Origin: Alopecurus myosuroides
Lineage: Eukaryota > Streptophyta > Magnoliopsida > Poales > Poaceae
Length of the DNA stretch: 64,000 bases
Reading direction: 5' to 3'
Assembly (NCBI GenBank): GCA_028641055.1
Contig: CM054062.1
Location: 177,013,664 to 177,077,663 of the forward strand
The notes under the pieces are model-generated. The model saw nothing but the letters and a program-made list of their open reading frames with translations, was not told the DNA's origin and made no database searches. Every line of letters begins with the position of its first letter. Position 1 is the stretch's first letter. Made by a program: the position numbers and the translations under genes. This document shows positions 37,828 through 50,699 of the stretch, one piece after another.

Positions 37828-40800
37828 GCACTAGAGTCAATAATCTAATCTGTAAGCACTTAACACATATGGCGTTCCAGTGTTATTACCATGCTTCGCA
37901 TGTGGTAAAAATCATCAAAAAGATCTGAATTGTTCAGGTCCTATTGTATTTGCATGTTCTTTGCGTCTACACGCATCACTCATTCTCTAATGAGATGGCT
38001 TTGTATATATATGGTCAATCGGTGAAAACTTAATTCCTCAGCTTAAACTGATGTCACTAACATTGTGAAAATGTAGCTTCATAGTGTTAGCATTCTTGGA
38101 ATTCACCAAGTTCCGATGATACCTTAATTCCTCAGCTTAAACTGATGTTACTAACATTGTGAAAATGTAGCTTCATAGTTTCAGTATTCTTGGAAATTCA
38201 CCAAGTTCAATAAAGAACTCCTTGACACAAAAATACGCTTATTATCAGTTGTCAACACAACGATATACTTTAGCCTTTGTTGTAGTATCTGTCACAATAT
38301 TTTAATTTTGAAACTCTTTCAAATCCAGCATGGAACTTTCTTCCATCCTATTGTGCTACCCTTCATCACATATTTTAATTGAGATAAAATTTCTTAAATA
38401 AATGACAAGACTATTAGTGTAACATATTACAACTAATATTTTGTCATTACTACATAGGAAAACATATCCTTAGCATTTCTAAAATGACACAAGGATCTCT
38501 CCCACTGTTGTGTAATCATCATATGAATTATCCTGCTATAACATTTTATAGCATAGGACTCATCTGGTTGTGTACATAGCATGGAAACATGACTTAGAAA
38601 TCTCAATTTCAATGATGCTCATCATGTGTCAAAACACATGAATCTTGCTCAATTATTTTCCATGTGACAAGAACTCCTTATCATTTTTATATTGACCTAC
38701 TTCAGTATTTCATCTATGTAATTTGGCTTCAATCATATCAGGCGCTTCAATCCATCTTTTATAGATATCGAAGCCCAATATCTTCTAAGCCTTTCATCAA
38801 TATTAAAATCTTAACCGTGTTAATTTCAAATACATATTTTCCAATCAACCATATGTCATCTACATAAAGTATTGGAAATATGTCATAGCGCTCCCACTTA
38901 ATTTCTTGTAACTCTACAAGCATCTTTATCATTCATGATGGAATCAAACTCTTTTGATAACTTCATTAAGCTAAAGATTTAAACTTTGCTATGCTCACTT
39001 CAACCATTGAAGTGTGCATACCTTTCTAGCAACCTTTTGAATTTTACAAAACTCTCAGATTGTGTCAATTACACATCCTTGATCAAACTTCCTCGAGAGG
39101 AGAGTTGGTTTTGTTATTCAACTGTCATATCATAATATGTAACTTTTTTGCTAGAACTATCCGCAAAGACTAAAGCATCACTACGGAAGATCAAAATCTT
39201 GTAGTAGTCAACTCTTTGAACTTCGACGAAAACAACTTTTCGATAAGTACAACTTTCAAAAGATGTAAAATCCATGTCTTTGTCGCTATATAGACCCTTT
39301 TGCTATCGTTAGGCATCATGCCTATCGAAAGGACTACCAAGTCACATACTTGATATTCATACAAGGATACTATGGCGGATATAATGACTCATAGTCAATT
39401 TTACTAAGTCAGGGCCCATCATTTGCTTCCTTTATAAGGTCCAGGTCCTTTGTTGTCAAAACAACACTTTATACTTAAACCACAAGTTGTTCTAAGTACA
39501 AAGTTTTTGGACTTTTCTGGTACAGTTCGCAAACTCATTTGAAGTATCTACAACATTTGTAGTGTCTTCTACTTAGTCAAAATAGTAAACCCCGGAACAA
39601 CTTCCAGTGCTGCGCTACTCTTGACATTATAACGAAGATTCTCTAATCTCGTTGAGTTTGTACTGTGCTCCCACTCACTTGTTTCGCAACAACTACTTTC
39701 TCGAGAAATCAACCCTTTCTGACAAACAACATTTGTCTTTTGGTTCGGTGATAGGAGAAATAGCCAATGTATTCTTTAGAATAACCTTATAAACATATAT
39801 TTATCCCATTTTGGTAGTAAACATTTTACACATGCTATGCATACCAAAACTTAAGAAAATGACAATTCGGGTCACTACCCAAACCATATCTTATATGTTG
39901 TCAATTTTAACGGATCATGATGGAGCTCTTTTCAGTGTAAAAGCGGTTGTCCTTAATGTATAAACTACAAAATTATAATGGCAATTTTATTAATCTTACC
40001 ATGTCAAACAAGGTTTGATTTTGTCTTTTGAATACTCCAATCTAATGTGGGGTATTCGAGAAGTATAATTTGTAGAACAATTCTGCAACTTCTCAGATGT
40101 TTTGCTAAACTTGTAACTCAAATTTTACCCTTTATGATCCAATCATAAATACTTGATTATCTTGTTACATTGATTTTAACTTCATATTAAGAACCTTTTG
40201 AACCAATTCAAAATGTCAAACTCCGTTCCCTTTAAATAGATATACTCACATATCTACTCAAGTCATCGACAGAATTTTATGAAGGAAAAATTAATCCACC
40301 ATACATGACTACACATAATGGACTATATACATCAATATGTATAATCTCCACTAAATTAGTCGTCCATTCTACTTTGGCCTAAGAACGGAATTCTAGTCAT
40401 CTTTTGGAAGAGGTCTCACAAGCGTCAATTTATTCAAAATAAAATGACTCCGGAAGTCCATAAATATGGAGTTCCTTCATGTTTTCCTTTCTGATATGAA
40501 CTAAAATGGTGGTGTCACAATTTAAGTGAAACTCTTTAACGTCTTGAAACGTTTAGCATTTAGTCTTATCGATGTTTACTTTACCAACATGATTTATATT
40601 AACATATCCATCAATTATGCAATATGGTCATAGTTTGAACAATCTCATTTGTTCTCACAAAAGACTAGAACAAAATAACAACTTATTAAGTTCTTCAAAA
40701 AAATCTTGACTGTTTGGTTCGATACGACAATGAACACAATAACATTTTATTTATGTTCTTGTCATAATCGATTCCACATCTATTACTAGTTCCTTTTAGG

Positions 40801-41000
40801 CCCTTGTATTTCTTGCATTGCGTTGCTTTGTATGACAACTCATACCAACCAATGTGGTATAAAAATACCAAAAATACTTTGTTAACTAGTAATACATCTA
40901 TAACTTGTATATCAAGCATATACTCCTGAGCTGGACCTTTCCAGTTATCTTCTTTTTCTCACATATATCTTTTTGTGATTCTATTTTCAATATTCCCTTT
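37828..41000 (-). pseudogene. Decayed copia pol (integrase, RT)
   Basis: Read on the minus strand, recognisable pieces come in copia order, separated by stops and shifts. An integrase C-terminal piece at about 39880-39660 contains GYSKEYIGYFSYHR. A piece like the start of reverse transcriptase lies near 39440-39380 (KEANDGP). The active-site box reads ILYVDDIWLIG with YVDD at 38866-38855. Towards the right end, a 74-codon frame at 40919-40695 may be a gag-protease boundary remnant, but this is weak. No frame exceeds about 75 codons, so no polyprotein can be made. The remaining sequence is A/T-rich with no other identifiable gene. Two adjacent 94-bp copies lie at about 38029-38215. Confidence 0.8.
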
Positions 41001-42242
41001 CCTTTACATAAGAATCATTCAACATCAAACAATGCTAGCCGTACTAGCTCATTTTCTTTGGCGTGTTAGTCATATACTATCACCCATTGAGCCATACTTT
41101 GAGTTTGATTATTCTACTAATATCACCATATTAATAGCATTCTTCTAGATTCCACTCTTAGCAATTTCCAAGTAAGGTAAACTACTTTACCCATACTTCT
41201 AATTCATCCCATCATAACAATTTTATGATTAAGCTAATATAGCTCGAATGAAGGGATTTAGAGGATAATTTTTAGCGCCCAACTTCTTGGAATATTCAAA
41301 CGCCTAGCGTCTTCAATCATTGCATATATTCAGATAATATAAGAAAACATTGTCACGCTAAATTCGCATATATTCAGATAATATAAGCAAACATTGTCAC
41401 GCTAAATTATACTCAGTCATGTTGCCACAAATAAGTTTCTAGATATCAATATATCTTTCACTTGATTGTTTCTGAAAAAAACTCTTTTCAGTTCCTAAAT
41501 CACCTTGATCAACAAAACATTCTTTTGAAGATAAAGTAATACGGAAGCAACCATGACTCTGGATTCTAAGTAGGAATTATTTGCTCTCTAGATCAATCAA
41601 TCATTAACCATATGGAGCTAGGTAGGAAATAACAAAAATCTACAATAGGACTCAATTTTAAATTTCACTAATACGGTACCAATCTTAAATGGTATTTACC
41701 AGATCATAACAGTTATATCTCAATTAACAATCTAAGTGTAAGGTAGTTATGTGGATGCCAATGACTACTACAAGTTGTGCAAATTCACTTTGATTTGTTG
41801 TTCATGATAAGTAAGTTCAAGTTAATTCAAAATTAAACCATGAACTCCCACTCAAAAACAACATCCCTCTTAGTCGTCTTTAGTGATTACACGAACCAAA
41901 TTCACTACACCAAAACCGATCATCACGTGAGATGATGTAGTTTCAAAGGAGAACATCGACATGTTCATCTTATCATCCATATGACTCATGCTTTACCTTT
42001 CGGTTACGTGTTCCGAGGCCATGTCTGTACATGCTATGATCACCAAGTAGAACCGTAGTATTGTGTGTGTTTCAAGGCCATGTCTGTACATGCTAGGCTT
42101 GAAAACACCCGTTGTATGCGAACGTTGAGTCTATCACACCCGATCATCACGCGGTGTCTCGAAAACGATGAACTTTCTTAACGGTGCATACTTAAGGAAG
42201 AACACATTATTATCTTGATATTAAGTGAGAGAGATCATCTTA
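41001..42242 (-). other. Copia gag/leader region, no intact frame
   Basis: A/T-rich sequence between the pol remnant and the Helitron. Reading leftward it should hold the leader and gag, but no frame of 60 codons is present. Two small tandem duplications are visible: a 44-bp unit at 41322-41408 and a repeat of GGCCATGTCTGTACATGCTA at 42017 and 42076. I find nothing else to annotate. Confidence 0.6.
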
Positions 42243-42419
42243 TCTTTACCTAATAATAAAGAGAGGAAGATTTCTGCCAAAATTTTCGTCCAACACAAAT
42301 TTACCGTTCTGCCCTCCCACCAAATCCCATATTACTTCACAACTACCATCGCATACCGGTTCGTTTTCTTTTCTTTTCCCCGCTTCGAACGGACGCACCT
42401 CGTCGTCCACCGGGGGGTC

Positions 42420-42797
42420 GCGCATGGAGCCAGTGCCCAAATTGAAGATGACAACAACTCCAACACCCTTGAGATCGACATCGCTGCCGCTATAAGCCTC
42501 GTAAGTGTCTTTACCATCTACTCTGTCCCTTCGGTTCGTTTCACTCTCACCTATTTTATCCAGATCGAGATCGGAGACCTGGAGGAGCTGATTGGGGTGA
42601 CGGCGATGGGGCAGTGGATGTGTGTAGCCGTGTGGTGGGAGAACGGGGAGAGGGGCTTCGTGTCCGTGCCACTTGGGATCCGCGAGGGCGAGGAAGTTTG
42701 TTCCTTATACTGCATCTTTGTCTTGTGTTCTGAGCAAGGATGCCGCCGGAGCAGGCAAAGGAGCCTCCGCCTCCCTCTACAGCCACGGAGACAGTAA
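42420..42797 (+). pseudogene. Possible captured gene fragment in the Helitron
   Basis: A GC-rich frame stays open through 42797. The open frame actually extends back to 42225, outside the Helitron, so the true start is unknown. A candidate 63-bp intron, GTAAGTG...TATTTTATCCAG, lies at 42501-42563; its length is a multiple of three, so the frame is open with or without splicing. Downstream translation includes IEIGDLEELIGVTAMGQW and CVAVWWENGERGFVSVPLG. I do not recognise the family. Exon-like composition plus a splice-like intron inside a Helitron suggests a captured host gene piece. The intron is short for a plant and the call is tentative. Confidence 0.3.
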
Positions 42798-44440
42798 GGC
42801 CGAGGCGGAGAGGGTCTCCCAGGGAGAGGGCCGCCCGATGAGGTAATTAGCCAGTGATTAATTAAGCACCCTGCCCCCATTAATTTCACGCATACACATG
42901 TAAGGTGCTCTGCAGCGATAGAGATGTTCATCTCTGAATCGCACTATTTGGTGTCTTTAGCCTAAACTGTTCTCTCTCCAGGGAAAATTAAATTACGGAG
43001 CGATGTTGTTGTGTCTCGCAGACATGACCAGCCGAGTACAGAGCCATACCGATCTTGACAAGATGCACGGGCCTTGAGTAATTCGACTCTCTGCAAAGAA
43101 GGCGACATCTGCAGTAACGAGCAACACAAGCAAGTAGAGCGCATCGTGGCCAGCAGCACTGCAGACGACCTGCGGAAAACACACGCACTCTACAGTCAAG
43201 GGTGTCATGTCGACCTCATGTCCGAGATTTTTATCACATCTCCCAATCTGATGATCGATCGGATGAGCTGCTAGCTGAACTCCACACACGTCTTTGTTCT
43301 GCGAATACAAGAGCATGCGTCTGTTTTTGACTTAAATACGCTTGAAGGTCCATGTGTCTCTTCTCTAATTTAAAGATCAATGTCTCTCTTCTCTAAATGT
43401 AAGCTCTATGTTTCTCTTCTCTATTTTTTCGTTATTTGTGAATAGATTTTTCAAAGTCCGCTATTCAAATTTCCATATCAATTCATTAGTGGTCTATCGA
43501 TATAGAACTGATCCAACGTGATACATCAGTTTGTATTTTTTTTGGTGTTTTTTTACTAAATTTTATACATATGTACGCTGTCATATTATATTTGTAGTAT
43601 TGAAAAAAAAATAGGTTAGCTGCCTCACCCTAGCAAAATATTAGAAACACCTCGGTCCCACACAGAAAAAGACCAGCGACAGTACCGTGTCGGAGAGCCA
43701 GCGACAAGAAAAACACGATGAAACTATCCCAAAGCGTTCCTGCACATGAAAACCAATTTCTTGCCCTCCCTTCCTCCGAAGTTCTTGTTCGAGCTTCAGT
43801 AGCAGGTGCCTGTGTCCGAACAAACCCTGCCCAAGATTGCCAGTAAGAGAGAATTCATGTGGCAAACAACTTGTATTTTTTATATTTACAAGGGCTTACA
43901 AAAATAATCTGTGATTTTTTGGTCGTATACAATATATTTGAATCCGTTGCAACGCACGGGTATTGTGCTATCTGGTATAATTTCATTTAACGCAGGCAAG
44001 AATTCATGGTTGAACAAAGAAAATTTGGGCAGTGTGCTGGAAATCAGTTAACTTAGTAGGCTGGCATCACAAATATCACATGGTGTGGACAGAGCGACCA
44101 GGTTCCGGAGCTCTGTGTAATCGAGTATGAAGCTATGAACCCCAATATAACATCACTTTGGTCCCGGTAACTATTTATCAACTGTTTTTTGTGCCAAGTG
44201 CAGAGTTGAATAGGATCAGGTGAAGACTGGTAATAGATCAAATAGCACCAACCTCTAAGGTTGATTTCTTGTACACATTATGCAAAAAAGAAATTCAACA
44301 GGTGTTCAGATTTTGCATCATGAAGCTATTAAAACTGGAAGGGTATGGTCAAGATGATGGATCTTGAGTCTTTACGCTGTGATAAAAATCTAATAGACGG
44401 AATTGCTCCAGCTAAGAGAATTTCCCGACAATTGTTATGA
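42798..44440. other. Rest of the Helitron, no gene recognised
   Basis: Contains moderately GC-rich sequence to about 43300, then A/T-rich sequence. Short frames on both strands (up to 107 codons, 42993-43316 minus) overlap each other and show no domain that I recognise. A Helitron-like tail at 43944-43972 divides the stretch. Confidence 0.5.
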
Positions 44441-44475
44441 ACTTAACTGTAGCAACGCACGGACATGTTTGCTAG

Positions 44476-45141
44476 TAATGCTAAAGTCGCTATCTAAGCA
44501 AAACAAGATGCATAAAAGGATTAACATCACATACATCACATGTAAGGATAACGTGATATGATATGGTCCTCCTTGCACTTGATCTCCATCATGTGCATTA
44601 TGGTATGATCTCAATCATTCCACCGGCGTGGTACCAAGTACCATGGCACCCCAATCTTGATTGTCCATCAATAAGAATACAATCATATGGATACCTTCCG
44701 GTATATCAATAATTTACAAAATAGATCATCTCATAATCAAATTTGTAATATTGACCACATCACATCACATGCCCAGCAAAAACTAGTTAGACGCCTCTAA
44801 TTTATTTTTGCATATTTTACGTGGCTTAGGGCTTTCGATGATAGAACCGTTCATACCTACGAACATCAACCACAACGTTGATAAACACATTTTTAACAAC
44901 CCTTCATAGATTAGATCTTAACTATAGTAGGAGAAATAGACACCCGCAAGCCACTTATGCAATACAAGTTGCATGTCAGTTGTGGAACAAGTCTCATGTA
45001 CGTGGACATGTAAGGTTAGTCCGGGCCGCTTCATCCCACTATGCCACTAAGATAATAAAATGATCAAGGAGGTAATAACATGATCATCAACGCCCACATA
45101 CACCAATGTGTTACCCGTACAAAACATCTACGCATAGATCC
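44476..45141 (-). other. Copia 5' untranslated leader
   Basis: Sequence between the Helitron and the primer site. In element orientation it follows the primer site and should be the leader. No frame of note is present. The copia sequence resumes with TAATGCTAAAGTCGC immediately after the Helitron tail. Confidence 0.6.
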
Positions 45142-45154
45142 GGCTCTGATACCA
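45142..45154 (-). promoter_or_regulatory. Primer binding site of the copia element
   Basis: GGCTCTGATACCA on the plus strand is TGGTATCAGAGCC on the minus strand, one base from the end of the right LTR (45156). It is complementary to the 3' end of initiator methionine tRNA and sets the 5' LTR as the right-hand copy. Confidence 0.95.
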
Positions 45155-45155
45155 C

Positions 45156-46802
45156 TGAAGGGGTCGTTGCATAGAAAACAAAATTTTCCTACGCGAGAGA
45201 CACCCGAAAGGCCAAGATCTAATCTAGGAGCCGAAGTGCAACGAGCAACGAGAGGGTTAAGGAGAACACATACCCTCGAAGACTCAAAGTGGTACGAGAT
45301 CAAATCTCGTTGTTGGCGTATTCGTACTCACACCGATCCCGATAGCGAGAAGATGGGCACCGCAATCCGGCGGTGCATCCGTGATCGGTCACACGTACGG
45401 TTGATGCCGACCTCCGTTCCCTCGTTCCAGCGGGGCGCGGAAGTAGAGGATCCCTTGGAACTCCAGCAGCACGACGACGTGGTGGTGGTGAAGAATCCCA
45501 CGGTCAGGGCTTCGCCAAGCCGGAGACCATGAAATGGAGCAGCGGGTGGAGGGAAAGGGAAGTGGCCAAGTGTGTGGAGAAGAGGAGCTCTCACCCTCCT
45601 TTTATAGGGGAGGGGGAGGCAGCCCAAGAGGGGGTGCGGCCAGCCATGGTGTGCCCCCACCTCTTCCCTCTTCATGTGAGTGGAAGCTCCACTCACACCC
45701 ACTCATGCTCCCTTAATTTTCCACTTGGAAAATCCAAAGGTTTTCTTTCAATAAATAAATAAAACATTTTTATTTCTTTATTTATATTTGTTAATTCCAA
45801 GAAAACATTTGCATATAGCACCTCGAATCATTTGTTAATTCTATTAACAACCATTCAACGAAAAACCCCTTGAACTATTTCAATTTTCCCCGAAATAATT
45901 TCGGTGCTGCCCAAAATATTCTTCGATATTCCGTATCCTCTCGAACGCGTCATCGAACCTTAAGTGTGTCACCCTACGGTTCGCGAATAAGATAGAAATG
46001 ATCGAGACTCCTCTCTGATCAATAATCAACAGCGGGATCTGGAGATCCGTGATGACTCCTATATATATTCAACGATGACTCTCGTGATCGTGTGAACCAA
46101 CAACGCCGTGAACTATTCCCTTTGTCTCGCGATATTTTACTTGTCCGAGATTTGATCATTGGTATCAACCATACCTTGTTCAATCTCGTTATCGACAAGT
46201 ACTCTTTTCTCGTTCCCGTGATATAACATCCTTGTGATCATATCACGTGCTTGCAAGCGGTTTCGATGTGATATCACCGAGAGGGCCCAGAGTATATCTC
46301 TCCGTCATTTGGATGGAAAAAATCCACTCTTGATCCATGATCCTCAACTAATACTTTCCGAATACTTAACGACACCTTTATAGTCACCCTGTTACGGTGT
46401 GACATTTGATGCCATCAAAGCACTCTTCCGGTATCAGCGATTGACATGATCTCATGGTCTAAGGAATAAGTTACTTCGTATGTTTGATATAACAATGTAA
46501 ACTAAATGAGTTGATCGCATTGCTATATTCTCTTTGGGTATATGTTCATCACATCATTCTTCTTATTACACGACCCCGTTATTAATAACATCCAATGTTC
46601 ATGATCAGGAAACCTTGATCATATATTAATCAACGAGCTAGTTAAAAGAGAGGCTTTACTAGGAACCATTGTTTGTTTATTAAGCACACATGTATCAACG
46701 TTTCCGGTTAATACAATTCTAGCATGAGAAATAAACATTCATCATAAACAAGGAATAAGATAATAACCATTTTATTATTGCCTCTCGGGCATATTCCCTT
46801 CA
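45156..46802 (-). repeat. 5' LTR of the copia element
   Basis: Right copy of the direct repeat, 1647 bp. In transcription order it has the TGAAGGGAATATGCCC end at 46802, an A/T-rich U3 of about 1.2 kb, the TATA word at 45606-45598, a GC-rich R/U5 part and the end CGACCCCTTCA at 45156. The layout matches BARE-type LTRs. Confidence 0.93.
45598..45606 (-). promoter_or_regulatory. TATA box driving the copia element
   Basis: TATAAAAGG on the minus strand, about 440 bp before the LTR end, within CCCCTATAAAAGGAGGG. Position and sequence fit the promoter of BARE/Angela elements. Transcription would begin some 25-35 bp further left and run through the primer site into the decayed internal region. Confidence 0.7.
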
Positions 46803-49800
46803 AATCCGTGGCATAGTTTGTTTAAATATGCCCATATTCCACACAAACAAGCATATTGGAAGCACGTACATTGTTCCCGAAGAAAGTTTTCCTTTCCACT
46901 GAATAAAAAAACAATTTTCCATTCTCCGAGTGTGAAAAATGGCTTTTTTTGTGAAGCACCAACCACAAATATGTTGCAAAACCTGGGAGCTGCATTTTTT
47001 GAAAATACTAGACCATGTTATATGCACAAATTACCAGTTATTATCCTCTGAAAAGGTTTTCATCCACCTCTTTTGAAAAACACAAGTTTCTGCTGATTTA
47101 GATGGAAACGGGTCAAATTTGAACTACAGGTGCCTCGTAGTTTGCTCATGATTTTTGGAAAAAATCATTTTTAGGTACACAACTACCTATTTCATCAGAG
47201 ATACACCAAGAGTTTCTCAATATTCAAGCCCTAGCTACGAACTGTCATGCCCGGCGTCTTGACTTTTTCATGAAACCGACTTAGAAAATTCCAGAAAATT
47301 TAGAAAACCCCAAAATGATGCAAGACCTTCGCGTGGTGTCATTATATATGTCCTAGTATCCACCAAAAATAATAAACTTGGATAAGGACAATTGTGTTGA
47401 AAATATGTTCACATAAATGAGCTATCTCCTACGAACATTCTATGGTTTCGGGCCAAATGACGGGTGTAATGCCCAAATCCGTGGCATAGTTTGTTTAAAT
47501 ATTCCCATATTCCACACAAACATGCATATTGGAAGCACGGACAATGTTCCCGAAGAAAGGTTTCCTTTTCATTGAATAAAAAAACCATTTTCTATTCTCC
47601 GAATGTGAAAAATGGCTTTTTTGTGAAGCACCAACCACAAATATGTTGCAAAACCTGGGAGCTGAATTTTTTGAAAATACTAGACCATGTTATATGCACA
47701 AATAACCAATTATTTTCCTCTGAAAAGGTTTTCATCCACCTCTTTTGAAAAACACAAGTTTCTGCCGATTCAGATGGAAACGGGTCAAATCTGAACTATA
47801 GGTGCCTCGTAGTTTGCTCATGATTTTTGGAAAAAATCATTTTTAGGTACACAACTACCTATTTCATCAGAGATACACCAAGAGTTTCTCAATATTCAAG
47901 CCCTAGCTAAGAACGGTCATGCCCGGCGTCTTGACTTTTTCATGAAACCGACTTAGAAAATTCCAAAAAATTTAAAAAACCCCCAAAATGATGCAAGACC
48001 TTCGCGTGGTGTCATTATATATGTCCTAGTATCCACCAAAAATAATAAACTTGGAATCAAACAGTTGTGTTGAAAATATGTTCACATAAATGAGCCATCT
48101 CCTACGAACATTCTATGGTTTCGGGCCAAATGACGGGTGTAATGGCCAAATCCGTGGCATAGTTTGTTTAAATATGCCCATATTCCACAAAAACATGCAT
48201 ATTGGAAGCACGGACAATGTTCCCGAAGAAAGTTGTCCTTTTCATTGAATAAAAAAACCACTTTCCATTCTCCGAGTGTGAAAAATGGCTTTTTTTGTGA
48301 AGCACCAACCACAAATATGTTGCAAAACCTGGGAGCTGCATTTTTTGAAAATACTAGACCATGTTATATGCACAAATAACCAATTATTTTCCTCTGAAAA
48401 GGTTTTCATCCACCTCTTTTAAAAAAACACAAGTTTCTGACGATTCAGTTGGAAACGGGTCAAATTTGAACTACAGGTGCCTCGTAGTTTGCTCATGATT
48501 TTTCGAAAAAATAATTTTTAGGTACACAACTACCTATTTCAACAGAGATACACCAAGAGTTTCTCAATATTCATGCCCTAGCTACGAACAGTCATGCCCG
48601 GCGTATTGACTTTTTTGATGAAACCGACTTAGAAAATTCCAGAAAAATTAAAAAACCCCAAAATGATGCAAGACCTTCGCGTGGTGTCATTATATATGTC
48701 CTAGTATCCACCAGAAATAATAAACTTGGAATACGACAACTGTGTTGAAAATATGTTCACATAAATGAGCTATCTCCTACGAACATTCTAGGGTTTCCGG
48801 TCAAATGACGGGTGTAATGGCCAAATCCATGGCATAGTTTGTTTAAATATGCCCATATTCCACACAAACATGCATATTGGAAGCACGTACAATGTTCCCG
48901 AAGAAAGTTTTCCTTTTCATTGAATAAAAAAACCATTTTCCATTCTACGAGCGTGAAAAATGGCTTTTTTGTGAAGCACCAACCGCAAATATGTTGCAAA
49001 ACCTAGGAGCTGCATTTTTTGAAAATACTAGACCATGTTATATGCACAAATAACCAAATATTTTCCTCTGAAAAGGTTTTCATCCACCTCTTTTGAAAAA
49101 CACAAGTTTCTGCCGATTCAGATGGAAACGGGTCAAATTTGAACTACAGGTGCCTCGTAGTTTGCTCATGATTTTTGGAAAAAATAATTTTTAGGTACAC
49201 AACTACCTATTTCATCAGAGATACACCAAGAGTTTCTCAATATTGAAGCCCTAGCTACGAACGGTCATGCCCGGCGTCTTGACTTTTTCATGAAGCCGAC
49301 TTAGCAAATTCCATAAAATTTAAAAAACCCCAAAATGATGCAAGACCTTCGCGTGGTGTCATTATATATGTCCTAGTATCCACCAAAAATAATAAACTTG
49401 GAATAGGACAGTTGTGTTGAAAATATGTTCACATAAATGAGCTATCTCCTACGAACATTCTATGGTTTCGGGCCAAATGACGGGTGTAATGGCCAAATCC
49501 GTGGCATAGTTTGTTTAAATATGCCCATATTCCACACAAACATGAATATTGGAAGCACGGACAATGTTCCCGGAAAGTTTTCCTTTTCATTGAATAAAAA
49601 AACCATTTTCCATTCTCCGAGTGTGAAAAATGGCTTTTTTTCTGAAGCACCAACCACAAATATGTTGCAAAACTGGGAGCTGCATTTTTTGAAAATACTA
49701 GACCATGTTATATGCACAAATAACCAATTATTTTCCTGTGAAAAGGTTTTCATCCACCTCTTTTGAAAAACACAAGTTTCTGCCGATTCAGATGGAAACG

Positions 49801-50699
49801 GGTCAAATTTGAACTACATGTGCCTCGTAGTTTGCTCATGATTTTTGGAAAAAATAATTTTTAGGTACACAACTACCTATTTTATCAGAGATACACCAAG
49901 AGTTTCTCAATATTCAAGCCCTAGATACGAACGGTCATGCCCGGCGTCTTGACTTTTTCATGAAACCGACTTAGAAAATTTCAGAAAATTTAAAAAACCC
50001 CAAAATGATGCAAGACCTTCGCCTGGTGTCATTATATATGTCCTAGTATCCACCAAAAATAATAAACTTGGAATAAGACAGTTGTGTTGAAAATATGTTC
50101 ACATAAATGAGCTATCTCCTATGAACATTCTATGGTTTCGGGCCAAATGACGGGTGTAATGGCCAAATCCGTGGCATAGTTTGTTTAAATATGCCCATAT
50201 TCCACACAAACATGCATATTGGAAGCACGGACAATGTTCCCGAAGAAAGTTTTCCTTTTCATTGAATTAAAAAACCATTTTCCATTCTCCGAGTGTAAAA
50301 AATGTTTTTTTTTGTGAAGCATCAACCACAAATATGTTGCAAAACCTGGGAGATGCATTTTTTAAAAATACTAGACCATGTTATATGAACAAATAACCAA
50401 TTATTTTCCTCTGAAAATATTTTCATCCACCTCTTTTGAAAATCACAAGTTTCTACCGATTTAGGTGGAAACGGGTCCAATTTGAACTACAGGTGCCTCG
50501 TAGTTCGCTCATGATTTTTGGAAAAAATCATTTTTAGGTACACAACTACCTATTTCATCAGAGATACACCAAGAGTTTCTCAATATTCAAACCCTAGCTA
50601 CGAATGGTCATGCCCGGCGTCTTGACTTTTTCATGAAACCGACTTAGCAAATTCCAGCAAATTTAAAAAACCCCAAAATGATGCAAGACCTTCGCGTGG

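Larger units (their letters stand above)
42243..44475 (+). mobile_element. Non-autonomous Helitron nested in the copia element
   Basis: The 5' end reads A|TCTTTACCTAATAATAAAGAG (start taken as 42243; 42238 is an alternative TC). The 3' end reads GTAGCAACGCACGGACATG ... CTAG|T, with CTAG at 44472-44475. TC at the start, CTRR at the end after a short hairpin, insertion between A and T, and no target duplication are the Helitron rules. The 'caacgcacgg' tail is a familiar Helitron terminus in grasses. A second tail-like motif with stem CCGT/ACGG lies at 43944-43972. No Rep/helicase is present, so it depends on another element. Base composition changes abruptly from the A/T-rich copia interior to GC-rich exon-like sequence. 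Boundaries are probable, not proved. Confidence 0.65.
36177..46802 (-). mobile_element. BARE/Angela-like copia retrotransposon, decayed
   Basis: A 10,626-bp element with TGAAGG...CCTTCA ends and a perfect target duplication AATCC (36172-36176 and 46803-46807). Its LTRs are 1640 and 1647 bp. The primer site lies beside the right LTR and the purine tract beside the left one, so it is transcribed leftward. Read on the minus strand the LTR starts TGAAGGGAATATGCCC and continues with GAGGCAATAATAAAATGG, closely resembling the TGTTGG...ATGCCC start of BARE/Angela LTRs. Internal sequence is A/T-rich with pol remnants full of stops. A Helitron of about 2.2 kb is nested inside. The LTRs differ at many sites and by small indels (for example around 36780-36830 against 45750-45800), so it looks older than the Tekay-like element. 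Confidence 0.93.
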
